From BM520 sp964594665 (GTDB taxonomy: Bacteria > Bacteroidota > Bacteroidia > Bacteroidales > BM520): DNA of 6,749 nt. The notes below the pieces were generated by a model that ran no database searches, was not told the origin of the DNA, and saw nothing but the letters and a program-made list of their open reading frames with translations. Below are positions 1-5,955 of the stretch, one piece after another; the first letter of the stretch is position 1, and every line of letters begins with the position of its first letter. The stretch is from positions 1 through 6,749 of the forward strand of contig CAZQNY010000135.1 in NCBI GenBank assembly GCA_964594665.1, read 5' to 3'. The position numbers were made by a program, and so were the translations under genes.

Positions 1-131
1 TTTCCGGTGCTGTAGGCTTTAGCCAGAGAATCAATACACTATCAATCTTTTCAGCAATAACATATCATTGGGCAAAAGTACCATCATACAGAATGAATGG
101 AATTTCTTTAATGGTTGGGGTTAGTTTATAA
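1..131 (+). CDS. Possible C-terminal end of an outer-membrane beta-barrel protein (5' end outside window)
   Basis: The plus-strand frame starting at base 3 is open from the left edge for 42 codons and ends in TAA at 129-131. The translated tail alternates polar and hydrophobic residues and ends GISLMVGVSL. That pattern suits the last transmembrane strands of a Bacteroidota outer-membrane beta-barrel, although the terminal residue is Leu rather than the more usual Phe. It would converge on the leucine-rich-repeat gene with only 29 bases between the stop codons, which is normal gene packing. The frame is too short to identify a family, and the beta-barrel reading is inference from residue pattern alone. 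The competing minus-strand frame over the same bases has a stop in it. If this is not a gene, the first 160 bases hold nothing I can recognise. Confidence 0.3.
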   Translation, partial: SGAVGFSQRINTLSIFSAITYHWAKVPSYRMNGISLMVGVSL

Positions 132-160
132 AAAAGGAAGGGCTACTTAGTGTGTTTCCA

Positions 161-1039
161 TTACCATAAAACAATTACCCCGGAGGCCTGCAACGCTGCG
201 ATCTGACTTTCTTCAACCGGGTTTCCGAGAAGATTTACGAAAGAAAGGGCCTCAAGTTCAAAAAGAGGGCTGACATCTTCAATATTATTACCGGCAAGAT
301 CGAGAATCCTCAAGTGGTGCAGATTCCCCAGTACATCAATATTTTCAATATCATTTTCCGACAAATAGAGTTCCTCAATCATTGTCAGGTTCCACAAAAG
401 ATCAAGATCATAAACTGCATTATGAGAAAGATCAAGAGCCTTAAGGTTAACACAAAACTCAATACCATTGAGCACTTCCAGACCCTGAAATGCCAGCTCA
501 AGTTCATCCAGGTCCTCAAGATAATAAGAAGGCAATTCGATTGTCAGGTCGCCATATTCACGAAGTTTAATTGCGTTATATACATCAGGCTCAGCATCAG
601 TAAAGGATCCATAATCCACATAGTTATCGTCTTCATGGTCGTAAACCCCGGTTGAACGCGGGCTGTAATCCCAGGTATAAACCGGGTTGTAATCGATATC
701 CGGGTCAATAGAAATATTCTGATGCAGATCAAGGTTATCAAGTAAAAGGATATGTGACCAGGCTCTGAGCTTCTCAGAATCATTGGATTGGTAAGCTTTA
801 TGAATTTCTTTACGACAGGAGTCTCCTCTGTCGGGATGATACAGCATAATAAGACGGGAAAAACAGCGGGAATCTTTTTCTTCATCAATTGCGATATGTT
901 CGGCGATACGGTTAACAATTCCCCGGATACTTTGGTACTGCTTGTTTTTATATAAACGGATAAGCAATGCCGAAATCCTATTCAAATTTTCATCCGACCA
1001 GGCATCCATAAGCTGTTTATATAATACTTTGCTATCCAT
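161..1039 (-). CDS. Cytoplasmic leucine-rich-repeat protein with J-domain-like (HPD) N-terminal half
   Basis: The 292-residue product has two parts. Residues 196-283 form four leucine-rich repeats of about 22 residues (pattern LxxLxxLDLSxNxIxDxxxL), of the SDS22/internalin-like type usually involved in protein-protein binding. A C-terminal cap follows and ends in VIVLW. Residues about 20-105 are helical and contain YHPDRG (HPD at 68-70), followed by KEIHKAYQSND. This resembles helix II, the HPD loop and helix III of a J domain, which in DnaJ-type proteins stimulates Hsp70. An acidic, tyrosine-rich linker (about 122-154) joins the halves. There is no signal peptide or membrane segment, so it is probably cytoplasmic. 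I prefer the ATG at 1039. The alternative ATG at 1141 adds 34 Phe-rich residues encoded by T-runs, and would leave only 44 bases between divergent genes. The repeat fold is secure; the J-domain call is tentative and the function unknown. Confidence 0.8.
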   Translation of the reverse strand: MDSKVLYKQLMDAWSDENLNRISALLIRLYKNKQYQSIRGIVNRIAEHIAIDEEKDSRCFSRLIMLYHPDRGDSCRKEIHKAYQSNDSEKLRAWSHILLLDNLDLHQNISIDPDIDYNPVYTWDYSPRSTGVYDHEDDNYVDYGSFTDAEPDVYNAIKLREYGDLTIELPSYYLEDLDELELAFQGLEVLNGIEFCVNLKALDLSHNAVYDLDLLWNLTMIEELYLSENDIENIDVLGNLHHLRILDLAGNNIEDVSPLFELEALSFVNLLGNPVEESQIAALQASGVIVLW

Positions 1040-1106
1040 AACATTAACACATTTATCATCGCCAAAAATGGGGCAAAAAAAAATCTTTTCATAATGCCAA
1101 AATGGG

Positions 1107-1136
1107 TTTGATACTAAAAAAAACGTCTTATCTTTA
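1107..1136 (+). promoter_or_regulatory. Candidate Bacteroidota-type promoter for the patatin-like gene
   Basis: TTTG at 1107-1110 is followed after 18 bases by TATCTTTA at 1129-1136. The latter matches seven of eight positions of the Bacteroides -7 element TAnnTTTG. The consensus spacing is slightly longer, at 19-21 bases. Transcription would start near 1143 and give a leader of about 43 nt before the ATG at 1186. The site lies inside the 5' extension of the opposite gene's longer start, which is one reason to prefer the shorter start there. Such AT-rich motifs occur by chance, so this is only a candidate. Confidence 0.3.
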
Positions 1137-1181
1137 TCCATGAAACAGGAAAAATCTCACCATAAGGATTAAAAAAAACGT
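1115..1181. repeat. Pair of identical 12-bp direct repeats (TAAAAAAAACGT) in the divergent intergenic region
   Basis: TAAAAAAAACGT occurs at 1115-1126 and again at 1170-1181, 55 bp start to start. One copy sits between the candidate promoter elements of the patatin-like gene. The other lies just upstream of its ATG. An additional run of nine A lies at 1075-1083. The copies could be a binding site used twice, or A-tract curvature in a divergent promoter. Chance is also reasonable because most of the repeat is homopolymer. Confidence 0.3.
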
Positions 1182-1185
1182 TCAA

Positions 1186-2085
1186 ATGGGTAAAAATGTA
1201 GCATTAGTACTTTCCGGTGGAGGCGCCCGCGGTATTGCGCACATTGGAGTTATTGAAGAGTTGCTGGAGCAGGGATATACTATTACCTCCATTGCCGGAA
1301 CATCCATGGGTTCGATGGTTGGCGCGATGTACGCTTTGGGTAAAATGGAGGATTTCAAACAGTGGATTTGTGCGCTGGACAGACAACAGGTTTTTCGTTT
1401 GGTGGATTTTTCATTTAGTAATAAAGGACTAATAAAAGGCGAAAGGGTGTTAAATGCCATTAAAGAGTTCATCCCGGATAAGAATATTGAAGAGCTGGAG
1501 ATGCCCTATGCAGCTGTTGCTGTGGATATTCTGAATCGCGAAGAGATTGTTTTTACCTCCGGAAGTATTTTTGAAGCCATTCGCGCCTCCATTTCCATTC
1601 CAACCGTATTCAAACCGGTTCCTTCTGGAGACAGACTGCTTGTGGATGGCGGTGTGCTAAATAATATTCCGCTTAACAGGGTTGTCCGACATGAAGGGGA
1701 CCTGCTGTTTGGCTCCTATGTAAATGCCGCAATTCCCAAGAGAAAGATTGTAGGCACACAGGTGGAACAAGAAAAACGGGAACGAGTATATCAGCAAAAG
1801 TTGAAACAGTTTCAGGAGCACTTGCCAAAAATAAATCCAAGACAAAACAAGGAAGACAACTTTGGATTCTTTGATGTGATTAGCAAAACACTCAACACAG
1901 CGATGTTCAATATGGCCAATGATGCCATTGAACGTACGCCAAATGATATGGTAGTAATGATTTCCCGAGATTCGTCCGGCACCTATGACTTCTACAAGGC
2001 AGAGGAGCTCGTTGAAATTGGAAGATTACAGACCAGGGATTATTTGAAGGAGTTTCATAAGCAGGAACAAAAAGGAACACATTAA
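1186..2085 (+). CDS. Patatin-like phospholipase (RssA/NTE-type serine hydrolase)
   Basis: The 299-residue product is a complete bacterial patatin-like acyl hydrolase, a family that cleaves ester bonds of phospholipids or other lipids with a Ser-Asp dyad. The glycine-rich oxyanion-hole motif GGGARG lies at residues 11-16, directly after the first beta strand. The nucleophile elbow GTSMG is at 38-42 (Ser40). The conserved ASISIPTVFKPV block is at 134-145, and the DGG motif at 154-156 supplies Asp154. All catalytic elements are intact. No signal peptide or membrane helix is visible, so it is probably cytoplasmic or peripheral to the inner face of the membrane. The last 130 residues, with a charged helical stretch around 180-210, are less characteristic. 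It is divergent from the leucine-rich-repeat gene and 101 bp upstream of the lipoprotein gene. The ATG start is fixed by the N-terminal strand preceding GGGARG. The substrate cannot be read from sequence. Confidence 0.93.
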   Translation: MGKNVALVLSGGGARGIAHIGVIEELLEQGYTITSIAGTSMGSMVGAMYALGKMEDFKQWICALDRQQVFRLVDFSFSNKGLIKGERVLNAIKEFIPDKNIEELEMPYAAVAVDILNREEIVFTSGSIFEAIRASISIPTVFKPVPSGDRLLVDGGVLNNIPLNRVVRHEGDLLFGSYVNAAIPKRKIVGTQVEQEKRERVYQQKLKQFQEHLPKINPRQNKEDNFGFFDVISKTLNTAMFNMANDAIERTPNDMVVMISRDSSGTYDFYKAEELVEIGRLQTRDYLKEFHKQEQKGTH

Positions 2086-2138
2086 AATACTTATTCTTCA
2101 AAATAAAAAAACAGAGAAATTGTGTTTTAACAGAAACG

Positions 2139-2190
2139 TCATGGAATAGTTTTTGCTAAAAGCAGTTAGCATTTAAACCCAATTCCATGA
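2139..2190 (+). promoter_or_regulatory. Inverted repeat with nested hairpin covering the lipoprotein start codon
   Basis: TCATGGAAT at 2139-2147 is perfectly complementary to ATTCCATGA at 2182-2190, which contains the ATG of the next gene (2187-2189). Between the arms is a second hairpin, TGCTAA (2154-2159) with TTAGCA (2166-2171) and a six-base loop. In RNA this could fold into a two-tier structure hiding the start codon; in DNA it could be an operator. A weak promoter-like TAGTTTTT at 2147-2154 would, if real, start transcription after the left arm and exclude the RNA model. There is no experimental support for any of these. Confidence 0.3.
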
Positions 2191-3065
2191 AAAAAATATT
2201 ATACCCTGCTATTTTTCTATTTATTGCGCTGACATCCTGTACACCCAGGATAACAAAAGAAATCAACGCACTTCAACATGAGTGTTTTGACCCTTTGATA
2301 TTAGAACCTTCCTGCGAGGTCCACGGGATGCGCATTGATATTATCCGCAACACCGAAGAAGTAAAAGTTAATGACTCAACCACAAAAACAGAAGATGTTG
2401 ACTATCATCCCATGGGCTTCGACCTTGGCAACGGTATTTTCTACGACCGGAACCACAACCTCACACTAAGGATTGATTATCTGACCAACACAGACCCACA
2501 AAAGGACTTCACTATTATTCGCTCCGGTTATCCCCATAAAAAACGTCATAAGAAGGCCTTTCATTTCCATAATGATACCATGAGTTACCAGTATAAAACA
2601 TCAAAAGCAGAAAAGAATCAATATGTAATCAATAATTACCCTGACAGTTTGGTAAAATCCTCAAAAAACCTGTTGTCGGAATATGTGTTCAGGTATGCCA
2701 TAACACAAGATAACGGGAGCTGGAATTACCGTGGAAAAAGAAGGATCTATGATCGCATTATTCAGGATGGTGACGGAGACTACCATGTGAATCGTTTTAT
2801 AAAAAAGGGGAGATATACCCTACAAGGAGATACAATAATTCTGGCAAGAAATTATGTGGTAGCCTTATCAAACGACAAGAAGCGTATAACCATTTTCAGC
2901 CACCGAAGAAACGGGAATCATCATCTTTTATATACGATTGAAAAGAGCAATGATAAGGTAATTATATATAACAAAAGGCAATACGGGAAAACGGTTCAAA
3001 TGAACAACAACCGTGTATCGTTGATAAGTAACAAAAGGGAAGTACGACGGTGGGAGACAAGGTAA
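2187..3065 (+). CDS. Predicted lipoprotein of unknown function
   Basis: The 292-residue product begins with a typical lipoprotein signal: Lys2-Lys3, a hydrophobic stretch from Ile4 to Leu15, and the lipobox LTSC with Cys18 as the lipidated residue. The mature protein would be anchored in the inner or outer membrane, facing the periplasm or surface. The rest is hydrophilic, rich in Lys, Arg, Asn, Asp and Tyr. Its C-terminal third (about 190-292) consists of short alternating stretches such as YTLQGDTIILARNYVVALS, suggesting a beta-sheet or barrel-like fold. I recognise no family or catalytic motif. It is co-oriented with the patatin-like gene but 101 bp away and may have its own promoter, so an operon is uncertain. 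The ATG at 2187 is the only start that gives the complete signal peptide. Coding status is well supported by the signal peptide and length; the function is unknown. Confidence 0.85.
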   Translation: MKKILYPAIFLFIALTSCTPRITKEINALQHECFDPLILEPSCEVHGMRIDIIRNTEEVKVNDSTTKTEDVDYHPMGFDLGNGIFYDRNHNLTLRIDYLTNTDPQKDFTIIRSGYPHKKRHKKAFHFHNDTMSYQYKTSKAEKNQYVINNYPDSLVKSSKNLLSEYVFRYAITQDNGSWNYRGKRRIYDRIIQDGDGDYHVNRFIKKGRYTLQGDTIILARNYVVALSNDKKRITIFSHRRNGNHHLLYTIEKSNDKVIIYNKRQYGKTVQMNNNRVSLISNKREVRRWETR

Positions 3066-3092
3066 ATTCACACCCTGCCACCACCATCGTAC
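3042..3092. terminator. Hairpin between convergent genes, probable bidirectional transcription terminator
   Basis: GTACGACGGTGG at 3042-3053 pairs with CCACCATCGTAC at 3081-3092 across a 27-base loop. The plus-strand RNA has one C-A mismatch. The minus-strand RNA has a G-U pair there, giving an unbroken 12-bp stem. It lies between the ends of the lipoprotein gene and the hydrogenase operon and spans the lipoprotein stop codon (3063-3065). On the minus strand it is followed by the pyrimidine-rich TTCCCTTTTGTT, an imperfect T-tract. The plus strand has no clear T-run. The stem is more convincing as a terminator for the hydrogenase operon than for the lipoprotein gene. Confidence 0.4.
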
Positions 3093-3120
3093 AGATGAAT
3101 CACATCGTATTCTCAATATT

Positions 3121-4539
3121 TTACCGCATGCGTTTTGCCTGGCCGGGAGTTACGATATTGTCGCATCCTCCGATGCACCCTTCCTGGCATGCCATCACCT
3201 CCATGAAAGTCATTTTTGCGGAATCTTTTTTTGCAGCGGCAGCAGCGGCTTTAATGGTTCTCACAGACTTTTTATCAATTCCATCAATCAGGACTTTTTC
3301 ATACTCTCCTTTGCAGGCGCTATCCACATATTTTGACACACCTCCTGACAAAGAAAAATCATGACCCAAATCGCTGCCGGTCAATACGGGTTCTGCGGGA
3401 GTACAATCCTCTGGCTGAATATCCCTTGCGGCAAACAGGGCTCCGAGCTCCTCAACAGAGAGCACATAATCGACATTCGGATCATGATGAGCCTCATATT
3501 TTTTTGCCACACAAGGGCTGATAAAAACGGTTTTCATATGCGGCCACAACTCCTTCACGCGTCGGGCTGTATATGCCATGGGTGTTAGGGTTTCAGATAC
3601 AAAAGGTTTAATATCAGGAGTAATATTATTTGCCAAACGTTTATAGGAGGGGCAACAGCTGGAAGTAAGGAGCTTCCGGTCCTGCAGCAGTGCATCTTTA
3701 AGTTCATCAGCCTCATGCATAGCAGTTAGATCAGCACCCCAGGCCACTTCGGCAACAGAATGGAATCCTGATTTAATGATAGCACCATAAATATGTTGAA
3801 TATCCTGCCTGAACTGACCATCCAAAGCTGGCGCAACCAAAGCTATTAAACCCTGATTATTCGTCCACTCACGATAAATGTCCGGTATAAACGACTTCTC
3901 TATAATAGCACCAAAAGGGCAACTGGAAATACATTTCCCGCAAAGGATACATTTATCCATATCAATGGTTTCAATACCCTCTTCATTTTTACTAATTGCT
4001 CCCACGGGGCACACCTCCTCACAGGGAACAGGTAAAAATGTAATGGCATGATAAGGGCAGTGTTTCTGGCACAAACCACAATTCACGCATTTATCGTAAT
4101 CAATCTCCGCATGATTATTTTCAACGGTAATGGCACCTTTGGGGCAGTTCATCATACAAGGTCGTGCTTCACAACCGCGGCACATATTGGTAACCACATA
4201 TTGTTTGGTATGACAGGCAGAGCAGGCCTCATCAGCGACGGTCAGGAAAACCTCCGAACGGTTTTTTAATTTCAGACGATCCATAAAATAATCCGACAGG
4301 CGATCAAGTTCATCCTTTTCATCAGCGGAATTAAAGCCCAGCATGGCCATGATTTTATATTTCAGTACGGCACGATCCTTATAAACACAACAACGGATTG
4401 GGGAGCCTTTTTTTGTACGCATTTGTAAAGGGATACGGTCGATATCTTCCAAAGCAGCAGGCTTTTCCGGATCAAGAATCTGCCACAATCTGATAAACAC
4501 CTCTCTTCTTGTTAGTGTAGCATTATTCTTACCTGTCAT
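3121..4539 (-). CDS. hydA: Monomeric [FeFe]-hydrogenase, group B-like, with multi-cluster ferredoxin region
   Basis: The 472-residue enzyme should interconvert H2 with protons and electrons at an H-cluster in the cytoplasm. Residues 106-207 form the iron-sulfur region with exactly 16 cysteines: CSAC 106-109, CRGC 120-123, C128, C132, CVNCGLC 151-157, C161, C173, C177, CILCGKC 197-203 and C207. The catalytic domain follows. L1 is TSSCCP at 292-297, where Cys295 is the proton-relay cysteine and Cys296 a cluster ligand. L2 is SPCVAKKYE at 341-349 (Cys343, Lys346). L3 is EVMACQEGC at 447-455 (Cys451, Cys455). Aligned by eye to Clostridium pasteurianum CpI, Glu276, Glu279 and Ser315 match the proton pathway. 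The usual Met before the L2 Pro-Cys is Ser341. The small-subunit C-terminal extension is absent. The ATG at 4539 overlaps the ferredoxin gene by 11 nt (ATGACAGGTAA); a TTG at 4545 would add only two residues. The L1-L3 wording suggests group B rather than group A. Confidence 0.95.
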   Translation of the reverse strand: MTGKNNATLTRREVFIRLWQILDPEKPAALEDIDRIPLQMRTKKGSPIRCCVYKDRAVLKYKIMAMLGFNSADEKDELDRLSDYFMDRLKLKNRSEVFLTVADEACSACHTKQYVVTNMCRGCEARPCMMNCPKGAITVENNHAEIDYDKCVNCGLCQKHCPYHAITFLPVPCEEVCPVGAISKNEEGIETIDMDKCILCGKCISSCPFGAIIEKSFIPDIYREWTNNQGLIALVAPALDGQFRQDIQHIYGAIIKSGFHSVAEVAWGADLTAMHEADELKDALLQDRKLLTSSCCPSYKRLANNITPDIKPFVSETLTPMAYTARRVKELWPHMKTVFISPCVAKKYEAHHDPNVDYVLSVEELGALFAARDIQPEDCTPAEPVLTGSDLGHDFSLSGGVSKYVDSACKGEYEKVLIDGIDKKSVRTIKAAAAAAKKDSAKMTFMEVMACQEGCIGGCDNIVTPGQAKRMR

Positions 4540-4786
4540 GATCAAAGATTTCGTTTAAGGTTTCAATAATTGTTTCTTTGGAGACATTTTCCAGCCGTTT
4601 TCCATTGATTTCCACAAAAGGAGGCGAGAGGTTTTTATCTTTACAATAGCCCATACAGGAAGAGCCGGATATCACAAGGCGTCCGGAATATTTTTGTTGC
4701 AGTTCATGAGCTAATTCAGGCAATTCATTTCCACCCATAATATGGCACATGGTGCCGGTACAGATTTTAATTTCCACTTTTTCCAT
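4529..4786 (-). CDS. Small NuoE-like thioredoxin-fold [2Fe-2S] ferredoxin
   Basis: This 85-residue protein matches the C-terminal domain of NuoE/HndA subunits, a thioredoxin-like fold holding one [2Fe-2S] cluster. The four ligands are visible as C-x4-C (Cys9, Cys14) and C-x3-C (Cys44, Cys48), separated by the expected 30-residue spacing. The segment PPFVEINGKRLENVS is typical of the strand and loop after the last cysteine. The N-terminal helical part of full NuoE is missing, so this is a stand-alone electron carrier. It lies directly before the hydrogenase gene with an 11-nt overlap and is a likely electron partner or docking subunit for it. The ATG at 4786 shares its A with the upstream TGA stop (TGATG), suggesting translational coupling; a GTG one codon earlier is possible. 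No NuoF-like flavoprotein is present in the window, so an NAD-linked complex is not supported here. Confidence 0.92.
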   Translation of the reverse strand: MEKVEIKICTGTMCHIMGGNELPELAHELQQKYSGRLVISGSSCMGYCKDKNLSPPFVEINGKRLENVSKETIIETLNEIFDHDR

Positions 4787-5955
4787 CACACATAGGTAAT
4801 ATTAACCATTTTAAGAAACTTATTTTCAAGTGTTTGAGCAATTCTTTTAATCACATTTCTACGGATATCAAGTTCTGAAGGCAAATTTGGATCCTGGTGA
4901 GCTTCGTTAACTTTGGTACCCACCAGAAAGGTAATTTTATCGTTACCAAGCAGCAAGTTCACCAGCATACGCGCGGGATTTTTATCGGCCAGATCCTGCC
5001 ATGTATCGTTACGCAATGATTCAGCAACTTTCCCCAGCGTCAGGATACCTTCGGTTATAAGGTCAGCTCCATCAAGATGAGAAATTGGCGGAATACCATC
5101 ACAACCAGAGAAGAGGTCAATATCAAGGTGGAGATCCAGTTCGCGGGAGATAATTTGCGCCGTAGTACCACCACAGACGGCCTTTTTACCTTCAAATTGT
5201 TCAAAAAATTTAGCTACCCAGGGGTCTTTATCCTGGTTATAGGGAGGACCGGAGCTCACGAGCAGGGCTCTTGGGTCGCGGTAGTATAACACTGCACAGG
5301 TAACATCATCCTTAGGCACATAGCGATCGTTTTGATTCGCTTTGGCGACAATCTTCCGACACAGATCATGAGCTGAGATTTTGGGGTTTCTTCCGATATG
5401 CCAGCTCACGAAATCGCTCAGGGCATCCATATCCCAGCCAAAAGGCATATCATCGCGTCCCATACCAGATTGCGAAACGCCATCGGAAAAAAGGATAACC
5501 CTGTCGCCTTTTTGCATCTGAAGACGGTTTACGGCCAAAGCTCCGGGTTGATTGTTAAGGGTATTTTCCAGCGGCACAGGAATAATCCCTCTGAAAACAA
5601 GGCTTTGAGGGTTCCCATACTCCATAATTTGTGTAGAACCATCAAATGCAGTATCAATAATTGTAAATGAGGCAAAGCTGATTTTGCGCACCTCATCACG
5701 GGGCAGGGTATTTTGAATAGCTCTTGCGCTGCGTTCCACCGCCTGATCAGCGAGGGTGAAATTCAAGGCCATGGAAGCAGTCATGGTAGCCATAACATTG
5801 GCTTTAATGCCACTACCCAGGCCATCGGAGAGTACAGAGATCATGCGTCCTTCCTGTTGTACTTTTCGCGACAGAAAAACATCGCCACATACCATCTGCC
5901 CTCCTTTATTAAGGCTTGCATGATCAATCTCTATGAAAAAATCATTACTGCTCAT
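4786..5955 (-). CDS. SpoIIE/PP2C-type serine/threonine phosphatase of the sensory hydrogenase operon
   Basis: The 389-residue protein starts with a PP2C-like phosphatase domain of the SpoIIE/RsbU type (about residues 5-223). The metal-binding acidic residues are in place: GD at 24-25, SDGLGSG at 43-49 (Asp44), FSDGVSQSG at 156-164 (Asp158), and KDDVT at 215-219 (Asp216-Asp217). Such enzymes remove phosphate from Ser/Thr of partner proteins, classically anti-anti-sigma factors. A further 165 residues follow and contain KKAVCGGTTAQIISR and DLITEGILTLGKV; I know no function for this part. No receiver, PAS or membrane segment precedes the phosphatase, so the signal probably comes from the neighbouring HydS-like protein. 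The ATG at 5955 overlaps the end of that gene by 11 nt (ATGAGCAGTAA). A TTG at 5979 would add eight residues and is less likely. The phosphatase fold is certain; its substrate is unknown. Confidence 0.92.
   Translation of the reverse strand: MSSNDFFIEIDHASLNKGGQMVCGDVFLSRKVQQEGRMISVLSDGLGSGIKANVMATMTASMALNFTLADQAVERSARAIQNTLPRDEVRKISFASFTIIDTAFDGSTQIMEYGNPQSLVFRGIIPVPLENTLNNQPGALAVNRLQMQKGDRVILFSDGVSQSGMGRDDMPFGWDMDALSDFVSWHIGRNPKISAHDLCRKIVAKANQNDRYVPKDDVTCAVLYYRDPRALLVSSGPPYNQDKDPWVAKFFEQFEGKKAVCGGTTAQIISRELDLHLDIDLFSGCDGIPPISHLDGADLITEGILTLGKVAESLRNDTWQDLADKNPARMLVNLLLGNDKITFLVGTKVNEAHQDPNLPSELDIRRNVIKRIAQTLENKFLKMVNITYV

Noticed and set aside
1..160. Minus-strand coding frame downstream of the leucine-rich-repeat gene (reads IPFILYDGTFAQ, stop, YVIAEKIDS)
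   Set aside because: It is broken by a TGA and has no start. The plus-strand frame over the same bases is unbroken, so the minus frame is more likely its antisense shadow.
131..160. Intrinsic terminator for the leucine-rich-repeat gene (T6 on the minus strand after the stop)
   Set aside because: A T-run is present, but only a 4-bp GGAA/TTCC stem with a 16-base loop precedes it, too weak to call.
1186..2085. Antiphage effector of the CapV type (patatin-like phospholipase in CBASS)
   Set aside because: No CD-NTase, E1/E2-like or other defence gene is adjacent. The protein looks like a general RssA-type patatin hydrolase.
3228..3252. Alanine-run repeat (six Ala codons) in the hydrogenase as a slippage or regulatory repeat
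   Set aside because: The GCC/GCT/GCA-type codons are mixed, not a pure microsatellite. The stretch falls in a variable helix just before L3.
4540..4545. TTG start for the hydrogenase
   Set aside because: It adds only two residues ahead of an ATG and has no better ribosome-binding context.
3121..4786. Electron-bifurcating or NADH-dependent HydABC/Hnd-type complex
   Set aside because: Only the NuoE-like ferredoxin domain is present. There is no NuoF-like FMN/NAD subunit in the window, and the hydrogenase is group B-like rather than the large group A HydA.
4787..4789. GTG start for the small ferredoxin
   Set aside because: The adjacent ATG, overlapping the upstream TGA as TGATG, is the more usual coupled start.
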